DNA from: Candidatus Rokuibacteriota bacterium
GTDB taxonomy: Bacteria; Methylomirabilota; Methylomirabilia; Rokubacteriales; CSP1-6
DNA: 35,795 nucleotides
Direction of reading: 5' to 3'
NCBI GenBank assembly: GCA_016179965.1
Contig: JACPCF010000063.1
Span: forward strand, 1 to 35,795
A program made the position numbers and the translations under genes. This document shows, one piece after another, positions 26,162-34,586 of this stretch. The stretch's first letter is position 1, and the number at the start of each line of letters is the position of its first letter. The notes below the pieces were generated by a model. It was not told where the DNA came from, did no database searches, and saw only the letters and a program-made list of their open reading frames with translations.

Positions 26162-26903
26162 TGATGCCTGGCTCGACCGGCTTGAACCGGTCGGCGACTT
26201 CCGGGTCATGGCCCGCGACGATCAGCCGCTGGGCACCGGCAAGAGCCTGGATCGTCTCGAAGGCCGCGAGCATCTCGGGCAGGCTGGTGACAATCTGGAC
26301 GGGCTGGCGCGTCTCCACGTTGCGGTAGAAGTGCGAGGCGTCGGAGGTGAGGACAACCGTGCCGCGCTCGGTCTGGACGGTGACGATCTGGAGCCCTGCG
26401 GTATGGCCGCCGACGCGGTGAACGCTGACCCCGGGGAACACCTGGCGGTCGCCTTCGACGATCCGGACGCGGTTCGCGTAGTTCAGCGTCACCAGCCGCG
26501 CCAGCGCCCCCGGGTTGGCCGACTGCCGGAAGGCCTGATAGCGGCCGAAGGGCCCCGTCCAGAACGCCACTTCGTCCCGCTGGATCCAGTACTCCGCGTT
26601 GGGAAACAGGCTATGCCCGGCCCAGTGGTCATAGTGGAGATGGGTGATGAGTGCGAGGGGCACGTCGCCCGGCTTCACGCCCGCGCGCTCGACCATCGCC
26701 GCCGGGCTCACGTAGTTCCGCATCCCGCGCTCCCGCGCGTCGTCGTCGAGGAACCCGGTGTCCACGAGGATCGGGTGGGGGCCGCCCTTGATCAGCCAGA
26801 CATAGTAGTGGAGCGTGATCGGCGCGTGCGACGCCTCGCGGTAGAAGAACTGGCAAGCCGTCGTGTCCCGCTCCGCGTACTTGAGCGCGTAGACTTCGTA
26901 CAT
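26148..26903 (-). CDS. MBL-fold hydrolase, N-acyl homoserine lactonase-like
   Basis: ALITHLHYDHWAGHSLFPNAEYWIQRDE; VHRVGGHTAGLQIV; LTSDASHFYRN. Confidence 0.85.
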   Translation of the reverse strand: MYEVYALKYAERDTTACQFFYREASHAPITLHYYVWLIKGGPHPILVDTGFLDDDARERGMRNYVSPAAMVERAGVKPGDVPLALITHLHYDHWAGHSLFPNAEYWIQRDEVAFWTGPFGRYQAFRQSANPGALARLVTLNYANRVRIVEGDRQVFPGVSVHRVGGHTAGLQIVTVQTERGTVVLTSDASHFYRNVETRQPVQIVTSLPEMLAAFETIQALAGAQRLIVAGHDPEVADRFKPVEPGIIRIA

Positions 26904-26975
26904 GATTCACCTCGCTGGCGTCCCGAAGTGTACTCCATAACTCTATGATTGCGCTACAAGAGAAAGGAGCGACCC

Positions 26976-27308
26976 TTGAGCACACCTTTATCCGCATCGT
27001 CTGCCCGTAGCGAGGTCCGGCAGGTCGCGCCGAAGCTCATCGAGCTCAGTGAGACGGTGCTGTACGGCGATGTCTGGGAGCGGCCCGGGCTCTCCAAGCG
27101 CGACCGGAGCCTGATCACGGTCGCGGCGCTGACCGCCATGGGCCGGAGCGACCAGCTCCCGGGGCACATCGAGCGCGCCCTCGCCAACGGCGCCACCCGG
27201 GAAGAGATCGGGGAGCTCATCACCCACATGGCCTTCTATGCGGGTTGGCCGGCGGCCATGACCGCGGGTCGCATCGCCAAGAGGGTCTTCGACGAGACGA
27301 AGCCATGA
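26976..27308 (+). CDS. Carboxymuconolactone decarboxylase family protein
   Basis: DVWERPGLSKRDRSLITVAALTAMGRSDQLPGHIERALANGATREEIGELITHMAFYAGWPAAM; TTG start after AAAGGAG. Confidence 0.9.
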   Translation: MSTPLSASSARSEVRQVAPKLIELSETVLYGDVWERPGLSKRDRSLITVAALTAMGRSDQLPGHIERALANGATREEIGELITHMAFYAGWPAAMTAGRIAKRVFDETKP

Positions 27309-28264
27309 AGATCGGGTTCATTGGTCTCGGCACCATGGGGCGCCACATGGCGTCCAACTTGATGAAGGCGGGCCACCAGCTCGTGGTCCACGACGTGAGA
27401 ATGGAGGCCGCGGCGCCTCACCGGGAGGCTGGTGCGGGCTGGGCGGAGACGCCGCGGCGGGTGGCCGAGGCGACGGAGGTAGTGTTCACGTCGCTGCCGG
27501 GTCCCCCGGAGGTTGAGACGGTTGCGCTCGGAGAGCAAGGCCTCCTCGCGGGGCTCGCGGCGGGCAAGGTGTACTTCGACCTCACGACCAACGCGCCCGC
27601 GCTCGTACGCCGAATCCACGAGGTGTTCAAAGGACGCGGGATCCACGTGCTCGACGCACCGGTGAGCGGCGGCCCTCGGGGGGCCGAGACGCGGAGGCTC
27701 GCCCTCTGGGTCGGGGGAGACGAGGGAGTCTTCAAGCGCTACAAGCCGGTGCTCGATGCCATCGGAGATCAGCCCTATTACGTCGGCCCAATCGGCGCGG
27801 GCTCGATCGCGAAGCTGGTCCACAACTGTGCCGGATATGTCATCCAGACGGCGCTGGCCGAGGCCTTCACGCTGGGCGTCAAGGCGGGCGTCGATCCCCT
27901 CGCGCTGTGGAAGGCGGTACGCCAGGGAGCGGTTGGGCGGCGCCGCACGTTCGACGGCTTGGTCGATCAGTTCCTCCCCGGCAGGTTCGAGCCCGCGGCG
28001 TTCGCGTTGCGGCTGGCGCACAAGGATGTCACGCTGGCGACCATCCTCGGCCGTGAGCACAAGGTGCCCATGCGGCTCGCCAATATCACGCTCGAAGAGA
28101 TGACGGAGGCGCTCAACCGGGGCTGGGGCGAGCGCGACTCGCGGGTCCCAATGCTCCTGCAGGAGGAACGCGCGGGCGTCGAGATTCGTGTGCCCGAGGC
28201 CGCGATCCGCCAGGTGCTCGAGCTCGAAAAGAGCGGCCCGGCGTCGCCCGGCACGGTTCCGTGA
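27305..28264 (+). CDS. NAD(P)-dependent oxidoreductase, 3-hydroxyisobutyrate dehydrogenase family
   Basis: MKIGFIGLGTMGRHMASNLMKAGH; DAPVSGGPRGAE; ATGA overlap with upstream CMD gene. Confidence 0.9.
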   Translation: MKIGFIGLGTMGRHMASNLMKAGHQLVVHDVRMEAAAPHREAGAGWAETPRRVAEATEVVFTSLPGPPEVETVALGEQGLLAGLAAGKVYFDLTTNAPALVRRIHEVFKGRGIHVLDAPVSGGPRGAETRRLALWVGGDEGVFKRYKPVLDAIGDQPYYVGPIGAGSIAKLVHNCAGYVIQTALAEAFTLGVKAGVDPLALWKAVRQGAVGRRRTFDGLVDQFLPGRFEPAAFALRLAHKDVTLATILGREHKVPMRLANITLEEMTEALNRGWGERDSRVPMLLQEERAGVEIRVPEAAIRQVLELEKSGPASPGTVP

Positions 28265-28278
28265 CCTACAGTTTGCGG

Positions 28279-29280
28279 CTATGCCCCACGCGGCGTGATG
28301 ACGGTCTTGATACCCTGCCCGGCCGCCGCGTGGGCGAAGGCTTCGTCGATCCGTTCCAGCGGGAAGCTCTTGGTGACGAGCCGCTTGATGCCGAGCTTGG
28401 GCATGAGGGCGAGAGCGCGGCGGAAGGCGGTGCCGCGGCCGAAGACGCCCCCGATCCTGATCTCGCGGAATTGGACGTCCCAGAGGTCCAGAGAGAGCTG
28501 ACTCCCCTTGGGGCTCACGCCCACAAGGTGGACGACGCCGGTGGGCTTGGTCAGGGCCACGGCCTCGGCCACGAGCGCCGGCTTGCCCACCGCCTCGCAG
28601 ACGACGTCCGCTCCGCGGCCACGCGTGAGCGCCATCACTCGATCGCTCAGGCTCTCCCGCAACGGGTCGACGACGACGTGAGCCCCCAGGCGCCGGGCGA
28701 TCAGGCGGCGCTCCTCGATGGGGTCGGAGAGGATGAGGCGCCGGGCGCCGCGCCGGCGGGCCAGCACCATGGTGAGGAGCCCCATCAGGCCGCCGCCGAT
28801 GACGAGCACCGTGGCCCCACGCGGTATCTCGAACATCTCGAGGCCGGCGAGGCAGCAGGCGGCGGGCTCGGTCATCGCGGCCGTGACGGGATCGAGGCCG
28901 CGGGGTAGGGGATGCACGCAGCTCGCGGGCAGCACGACGCGCTCGGCGAAGCCGCCGACGCGGACGCAGCGTGGACACTGGCCCACGCGCCCCGCGTGGC
29001 ACTCGGCGCACTCGCCGCAGCCGTACGAGGGTTCGCAGGCCACGAGGCGCCCGACGAGGCCCCGGCTCACGCCCCGGCCCACCTCGCGCACGATGCCGGT
29101 GTACTCGTGGCCCAGCACCATGGGCGGCGTCCGCGGGAAGAGCCCCTGGGTCGTGTGGACGTCGGTGCCGCAGATGCCGGAGGTGTGGATGGCGACTACG
29201 ACCTGAGCCGGCCCCGCGACGGGGTCGGGCACCTCGTCGAGGGTGAAGCGCGCTTCGCCTCGCCAGGTGGCGACTCTCAT
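28279..29280 (-). CDS. Zinc-dependent alcohol dehydrogenase (MDR family)
   Basis: SGICGTDVHTTQGLFPRTPPMVLGHEYTGIVREVGRG; CGECAECHAGRVGQCPRC. Confidence 0.9.
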   Translation of the reverse strand: MRVATWRGEARFTLDEVPDPVAGPAQVVVAIHTSGICGTDVHTTQGLFPRTPPMVLGHEYTGIVREVGRGVSRGLVGRLVACEPSYGCGECAECHAGRVGQCPRCVRVGGFAERVVLPASCVHPLPRGLDPVTAAMTEPAACCLAGLEMFEIPRGATVLVIGGGLMGLLTMVLARRRGARRLILSDPIEERRLIARRLGAHVVVDPLRESLSDRVMALTRGRGADVVCEAVGKPALVAEAVALTKPTGVVHLVGVSPKGSQLSLDLWDVQFREIRIGGVFGRGTAFRRALALMPKLGIKRLVTKSFPLERIDEAFAHAAAGQGIKTVITPRGA

Positions 29281-30260
29281 GCGCGCGTCGCCCCCGCGTG
29301 CTGCGAGAACTTCGGCATCACCTCCGTCGCGAGCAGCTCCATCGAGCGCCGCCAGAGCTCCGGCTTGTCCCAGTCGTGCCCGCCCATGAGCAGCGTCCCG
29401 AAGTGGCCGGTCTCCTCGCGCAGGGCGACGAGCTGGTCGAGGACGCGGCGGGGGTTGCCGGCGATGACCAGGGCGCGCTTGACCGTGTCTACGGTCACGT
29501 CCTCGTCGGGCACCTCGAGGTCGGGCTTGAGCATGAAGAGGGCCTTGCGGCCGTGGGCGAAGCTGTGGAGGAAGAAGCGATAGTAGAACGAGAGGCCGCT
29601 CTCGGGGTCGGCGAGGTAGTCCTCGGCCTCGGCGTCGGTCTCGGTGACGAGGACGCTCCGCGAGACGCGCCAGACGTCGGGGTCGGGGCGCCGGCCGACC
29701 GCCTTGCACCCCTCCGCGTACTTCTCCCAGTGGCCGCGGAGATAGCGCCGGTGGAAGAACTGGCCCGAGATGGGAATCCAGCCGCGCTCGCCGGCGGTGC
29801 GGGCACTCGACGAGTTTGGCGTGATGAGCGACAGCGCGATGGGCGGATGCGGCTGCTGATAGGGCCGCGGGACGTAGCCCACCTTGAACTCAGGCCAGAT
29901 GTTGTTCGTGAGTGCGATCTTCCAGAACCGGCCCTCGAGCTCGTAAGGCGGGTCCTGGGCCCAGAGCTTGAGGATCATGTCGATGGACTCGAGCACCATC
30001 TGCGGCCGCAGCTCCGCCTGGCCCACGTCGAAGAGCTCGAGGTCGCTCACGAGCCCTCCCGGGCCGATGCCCATGATGAAGCGGCCCCGGCAGAGGTGGT
30101 CGAACATGGCCAGGGGCAGATTGATCACGCCCACGAAGGCCTCGGAGAAGCCGAGGCGGTCGGCCAGGACGATGGCCTCCTGGTCCTCCTCTAGGATGGT
30201 GGCGTAGTCCCGGGCGGGGTGGTGGAAGGGCATCGTGAACATGCCGAGCTTGACGGTCAC
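29277..30260 (-). CDS. LLM class flavin-dependent oxidoreductase
   Basis: LADRLGFSEAFVGVINL; MFDHLCRGRFIMGIGPGGLVSDLELF; VIAGNPRRVLDQLVALREETG. Confidence 0.9.
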   Translation of the reverse strand: MTVKLGMFTMPFHHPARDYATILEEDQEAIVLADRLGFSEAFVGVINLPLAMFDHLCRGRFIMGIGPGGLVSDLELFDVGQAELRPQMVLESIDMILKLWAQDPPYELEGRFWKIALTNNIWPEFKVGYVPRPYQQPHPPIALSLITPNSSSARTAGERGWIPISGQFFHRRYLRGHWEKYAEGCKAVGRRPDPDVWRVSRSVLVTETDAEAEDYLADPESGLSFYYRFFLHSFAHGRKALFMLKPDLEVPDEDVTVDTVKRALVIAGNPRRVLDQLVALREETGHFGTLLMGGHDWDKPELWRRSMELLATEVMPKFSQHAGATRA

Positions 30261-30279
30261 GGGAGCCTCCTTTTGCTCC

Positions 30280-30672
30280 TCAGCGCTCCGCGCGCATCTC
30301 GGCGAAGACCTCCTTCGCCGTGAGCACGGCCTCGCGGATCAGGGGCACGCCGACGTAGCCGGAGAGGAGCAGGAGCACCTCGATCAGCTCATCCTCGCTC
30401 CAGCCCTGGCGGAGCGCCATGCGCAGGTGGATGGCCAGTTCGGGGGTGCGGCCGGTGGCCGCGTCAGAGACCACGCAGACCAGGGTCCGCGTCTTCAGAT
30501 CCAGTCCCGGCCGGCTCCACAGCGCGCCGAAGACGGTCTCGGTCGCCACGTCGATGAACTTCTTCATGATGGGGTCGGCGTAGATGGTCTGGTTCATGCG
30601 CTCCACGTAGGCGTCGCCCATGAGGGTGCGCCGCAGCTCGCGGCCCTTCCGGTAGGTCTCGCTCTCGGCCAT
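30280..30672 (-). CDS. Carboxymuconolactone decarboxylase family protein
   Basis: WSRPGLDLKTRTLVCVVSDAATGRTPELAIHLRMALRQGWSEDELIEVLLLLSGYVGVP. Confidence 0.9.
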   Translation of the reverse strand: MAESETYRKGRELRRTLMGDAYVERMNQTIYADPIMKKFIDVATETVFGALWSRPGLDLKTRTLVCVVSDAATGRTPELAIHLRMALRQGWSEDELIEVLLLLSGYVGVPLIREAVLTAKEVFAEMRAER

Positions 30673-30711
30673 GGCCGTCCTCCTTGGGTAGGGCGTTGCG
30701 GTACTTCTCTC

Positions 30712-31566
30712 TCAGGTGTCCCATGGGCGCCTCGCGTAGAACGCCTCGATGAGCCGCGCGACCTCCTCCGGCTGGTCTTCCTGGACGAAGTGGCTGGCGT
30801 CATCGAGAATGAAGAGCGATGAGCCCGGGAGGTCCCGGTGGAAGCGCTCCGCGGTCTCCACGGGAATATAGGGATCCTGGCGCCCCCAGATGATCAGCGC
30901 GGGGACATTCAGGCGCCGGAGGCCCTCCTCCCACTCGGGGTAGTCCGACGGCGTGGTGTTCCGGTAGAGCCTGAGGACCGCGGCCCGCATGGCGGGATCC
31001 GCGATGGGCTCGTAGTACGCGGCCAGATCCGCGGGCGTCAGGTTCTCCGGGTGCGCCAGCGACTTGAGCCGCCCCTCGGCGAAGCGCTCCCGCGTCCACC
31101 CGGCCATCCATCGCTCGCCCTCGCCGGGCGTCCGCCAGATCTTCGCGAGGCGGTGCCACTCGTAGTCCGGATAGAAGATCGTATTCATGATCACGAGGCT
31201 CCGGATCCGCTTGGGATGCTGGAGCGCGAAGCCGAGGCCGAAGGGGCCGCCGAAATCATGCACGACCAGATGAAGTCCGTCCAGCCCGAGGGCGGCGGTG
31301 AACTCCTCCAGGTATCGGACGTAGCCCGGCACAGAGTAGTCGGCATCGGCGGGCTTGTCGGATTTCCCGAAGCCGTAGTGGTCAGGGGCCACGGCGCGGC
31401 CAAAGCGGGCGAGCCGGGGGCGGGTACCCACGAAGTGGGTGCGCCGCCAGAGATAGGACGAGTTGGGATTGCCGTGGAGGAGCAGGATCGGCTCGCCGGC
31501 CCCGGCCTCCCGGTAGAAGATGGCCATCCCGCCGACGCGCACGGTGCTCTCGCGGACCTCCGGCAT
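30712..31566 (-). CDS. Alpha/beta hydrolase (haloalkane dehalogenase-like)
   Basis: LLLHGNPNSSYLWRR; LVVHDFGGPFG; IIWGRQDPYIP; LDDASHFVQEDQPEEVARLI. Confidence 0.9.
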   Translation of the reverse strand: MPEVRESTVRVGGMAIFYREAGAGEPILLLHGNPNSSYLWRRTHFVGTRPRLARFGRAVAPDHYGFGKSDKPADADYSVPGYVRYLEEFTAALGLDGLHLVVHDFGGPFGLGFALQHPKRIRSLVIMNTIFYPDYEWHRLAKIWRTPGEGERWMAGWTRERFAEGRLKSLAHPENLTPADLAAYYEPIADPAMRAAVLRLYRNTTPSDYPEWEEGLRRLNVPALIIWGRQDPYIPVETAERFHRDLPGSSLFILDDASHFVQEDQPEEVARLIEAFYARRPWDT

Positions 31567-31576
31567 GACAGGGGCG

Positions 31577-31582
31577 AGTATA
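31577..31582 (-). promoter_or_regulatory. -10 box TATACT, 10 nt upstream of alpha/beta hydrolase ATG
   Basis: GGGTATACTCGCCCCTGTCATG on minus strand. Confidence 0.6.
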
Positions 31583-31648
31583 CCCTAGGCACCGATTCGC
31601 TTCGAAACCGTTAGGGCGGTGAGGGGAACAGCCGGGAACGGCTTCCCG

Positions 31649-32023
31649 CTAGTTCTGGACGTGGGTCTCGATGAACTCGATGATCTTCTCCGGATCCACG
31701 GGCTTGGCGATGAACGGCCGGCCTCCGATGTTGCGCCCGCCACCCGCCTCCTTGTTCGTCACGAGCGCCGTCAGGAACACCACCGGTGTGTCCTTGAGGC
31801 TGACGTCGGCGGTCATCTGCGCCGCCACCGAGGCCCCGTCCATATCCGGCATGACGACATCGAGGAGCACCATATGCGGCCTGAATTCCCGGGCCGCCGC
31901 CAGGGCCCGCTTGCCCTGGTTCTCGGTCCGCACCTCGTAGGCCTGGGTCCCCTCCAGATACATCTTCAACATCCGCGTCACGCCGGCCTCGTCATCCACG
32001 ATCAGGATGCGTTTCTTGTCCAT
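31649..32023 (-). CDS. Response regulator receiver protein
   Basis: RILIVDDEAGVTRMLKMYL; MVLLDVVMPDMDG; PFIAKPVDPEKII. Confidence 0.9.
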   Translation of the reverse strand: MDKKRILIVDDEAGVTRMLKMYLEGTQAYEVRTENQGKRALAAAREFRPHMVLLDVVMPDMDGASVAAQMTADVSLKDTPVVFLTALVTNKEAGGGRNIGGRPFIAKPVDPEKIIEFIETHVQN

Positions 32024-32025
32024 CG

Positions 32026-33741
32026 CTACTTTCCTCCCTCCTGCAGCTTGAACAGGATCGTCGCACGGACACCACCCTCGGCCCGATTACGGATGTCCAT
32101 CACCCCGCCCTGCATCTCGACGAGTTGCCGCGAGATCGACAGCCCGAGTCCCGTGCCCTTTCCGGTGGGCTTCGTTGTGAAGAAGGGGTCGAAGATCTTC
32201 TTCAGCTTGTCTCCCGGGATCCCCGTCCCGGTGTCGTCCACCTCCACGCCGACCGCACCTTCCGGGGTCGGCACATCCGCCAGGGGATCGTCCGCTCCTC
32301 CGCCGCCGGGCGGGCGCCGGTAGGTCTTGACGGTGAGCATGCCGCCCTCCGGCATCGCGTGAATCGCGTTGGTGAAGAGGTTCACCAGCACCTGCTGGAT
32401 CTTGAAGCTGTCGAGCGTCACCGGGGGGAGGTTGTCCTCCAGCTTCTTGATGGCGTTGATCTGCCCGCGGTCTAAGTCGTGCTTCACGAGCAGCAGCGAT
32501 TGCTCGACGATCGGGTTCAGGTCCTCGAGCTTCATGTCGAGCTCGCGCGGCGCGGACAGGTCCAGGAGGCCGCGGATGACCTTGTCGGCCCGCTCGACGG
32601 CGTCGCTCATGTCCTCGAGCACCTGCTTCACGCTGTCGTCCTCGGTGGGCAGGCGCTTCGACAGGTACTTGATCCCGGTGAGGAGGATCATCAGGGGGTT
32701 CTTGACCTCGTGCGCCACCCCCGCCGCCAGCCGGCCCACCGACTCCAGCTTCTCGGCCTGGACCATCTGCTGCTGGGCCACCGTCAGCCGGAGCTCCTGG
32801 TCCTGCACCACCTCGCGGAGCTGCTTGGCGGACTGGAGCGCTTCCTCCAGCAACCGTGCGTTGTCCAGCGCGTAGGCCACGTAGGTCATCAGCGCGTTGA
32901 GGAACTGAAGGTCCGTGGGCGTGAAGGACGAGGCGCCGCCCAGCCCCGGCATGCCGTGCTCCCGCCTGGCCAGGTTGATGACGCCGATGATCCGGTCCGC
33001 CACCCGGATCGGCATGCAGATGAAGGAGCCGCCACCGTACGCCGGGTGATGGTCCTTGGCGAACCGGGGATCGCTCTCGATATTTTCCACGAGGATCGGA
33101 TCACCATGCTGCGCCACCCTCCCGGCGATGCCGCTTCCGACGCGGAGCTCCACGTCGGCGAGGACGCTGTCTGTCACCCCCCGGGCGGCGACGATCCGGA
33201 GCTTCTGGCGGTCCCGGTCGAGGAGCATGATGGACCCCACGGTCCCCCTGACCGCCCGCATGGTCCGTTCCAGCACGAGGGCGAGAAGATCCTGCAGCTC
33301 GGGAATCCGCGCGGCCAGCTCCACCGTCTCGTTCAGCGTGCCGATCTTAAAGACCAAGTCCTCGAGCCGCTCCGTGGAGCTCCGGATGTCAACGAGCAGC
33401 CGCGCCAGGAAATCCCGAAGCTGGCCGATCTCGGCCACCGCGCCGAGGCCTGGAATGGGGATCTCTCCCGCTGACCCCGTCGCGTCGGTGGCCGTGGGCG
33501 CCTCCAGCGCCCGGACGAGGCTCGAGATGCGGTCCACCATCCGGCGTAGCGCCACGAAGCCGAAGACGGCCAGCACGAGGGCGGCCAGGATGCTCAGCTG
33601 GGCTTCCAGCTTCAAGAGCAGGTTGTGGCGCGAGAGGAAGGCCACCAGGAGGAGCAGGGGGAGCAGTGCGCTGAGGCCGAAGATGGCGGTGGCGGCCTCG
33701 CGCAGGCTCACGGTCTTGGAGAGCCGATTCCACACCTTCAT
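32026..33741 (-). CDS. GAF-domain sensor histidine kinase
   Basis: N-terminal TM pair; GAF core GSIMLLDRDRQKLRIVAARG; GVAHEVKNPLMILLTG H-box; KIFDPFFTTKPTGKGTGLGLSISRQLVE. Confidence 0.95.
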   Translation of the reverse strand: MKVWNRLSKTVSLREAATAIFGLSALLPLLLLVAFLSRHNLLLKLEAQLSILAALVLAVFGFVALRRMVDRISSLVRALEAPTATDATGSAGEIPIPGLGAVAEIGQLRDFLARLLVDIRSSTERLEDLVFKIGTLNETVELAARIPELQDLLALVLERTMRAVRGTVGSIMLLDRDRQKLRIVAARGVTDSVLADVELRVGSGIAGRVAQHGDPILVENIESDPRFAKDHHPAYGGGSFICMPIRVADRIIGVINLARREHGMPGLGGASSFTPTDLQFLNALMTYVAYALDNARLLEEALQSAKQLREVVQDQELRLTVAQQQMVQAEKLESVGRLAAGVAHEVKNPLMILLTGIKYLSKRLPTEDDSVKQVLEDMSDAVERADKVIRGLLDLSAPRELDMKLEDLNPIVEQSLLLVKHDLDRGQINAIKKLEDNLPPVTLDSFKIQQVLVNLFTNAIHAMPEGGMLTVKTYRRPPGGGGADDPLADVPTPEGAVGVEVDDTGTGIPGDKLKKIFDPFFTTKPTGKGTGLGLSISRQLVEMQGGVMDIRNRAEGGVRATILFKLQEGGK

Positions 33742-33864
33742 AATCCCCTCCCCCGGAGGGATAGCAGGATGGATGCCAGGGGATGACGACCCATCTAACC
33801 GCTCGATTTCTTGGAACTACGGAACCACTTCCCGGCACCGTTGCCCGGCGGACGACTGCCGGGG

Positions 33865-33880
33865 TGGCACACTTGTGCCA
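33865..33880. promoter_or_regulatory. Palindromic operator-like site TGGCACA-CT-TGTGCCA
   Basis: Perfect 7-bp arms in the region upstream of the histidine kinase gene. Confidence 0.4.
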
Positions 33881-33944
33881 GGTTGCGTGATGCGCCGTGC
33901 AGGCGCGGCAGCAGCCCGTGTGTTCCCGAACGGGGCCGCGCTGG

Positions 33945-34529
33945 TCACCTCAACTTCAGGGTGATCTCTTCGCCCTTGCCGACGGGCACCGTGACGGAGA
34001 AGAGGGCGGGGTTCGACTTCACGCGCGCAAGGTACTCCTCGAGTTCCTGGGCGTGGGAGATCACGTTGTCTGCCACGAGGAGCCCGCCGAGCACCAGCTT
34101 GGGCAGGGCGAGGTCCAGGTACGTGGAGTAGCTGGGCCGGTCGGCATCCAGGAAGACGAAGTGGAATGGGCCGGGGAGCCCGGCCAAGGTCTCGGCGGCG
34201 TTCCCCTCGAGAACCTCCACGCGGTCGGCCAGCCCGGCACGAGCCAGATTCGCGCGGGCGAGCCTCACCTTGTCGGGATTCCGCTCCAGCGTCGTGACGT
34301 GGCCCCCGGTCGCGCGGGCGGCGTCGGCGAGCCAGATCGTCGAGTAGGCGTTGGATGTCCCCACCTCGAGGATCCGTGTCGCGCGTGCGGCCTGGACGAG
34401 GATCCAGAGCAAGCGCCCGGTGTCGGGGGTGATGTTGAGCATCCGCTTGGGACGCTCGGTCTCGCGGGCGTCGTTCTCCTCGCCGGAGCGCGCCAACTCG
34501 TCCAGGAATGCCGCCAGAGCCCGGTCCAT
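33945..34529 (-). CDS. O-methyltransferase (class I SAM, COMT-like)
   Basis: ATRILEVGTSNAYSTIWLADAA; VFLDADRPSYSTYLDLALPKLVLGGLLVADNV. Confidence 0.9.
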   Translation of the reverse strand: MDRALAAFLDELARSGEENDARETERPKRMLNITPDTGRLLWILVQAARATRILEVGTSNAYSTIWLADAARATGGHVTTLERNPDKVRLARANLARAGLADRVEVLEGNAAETLAGLPGPFHFVFLDADRPSYSTYLDLALPKLVLGGLLVADNVISHAQELEEYLARVKSNPALFSVTVPVGKGEEITLKLR

Positions 34530-34537
34530 GACACCGG

Positions 34538-34543
34538 AGTATA
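34538..34543 (-). promoter_or_regulatory. -10 box TATACT, 8 nt upstream of O-methyltransferase ATG
   Basis: GGGGTATACTCCGGTGTCATG on minus strand. Confidence 0.6.
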
Positions 34544-34586
34544 CCCCAACAGCCGGCGGCGGGAATGTCCAGCTGCCGGACACGAG

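Noticed and set aside
33865-33885. Sigma-54 promoter (TGGCAC..TTGC)
   Set aside because: Spacing between GG and GC is 9 nt rather than the standard 10, and the site is a perfect palindrome, more consistent with an operator.
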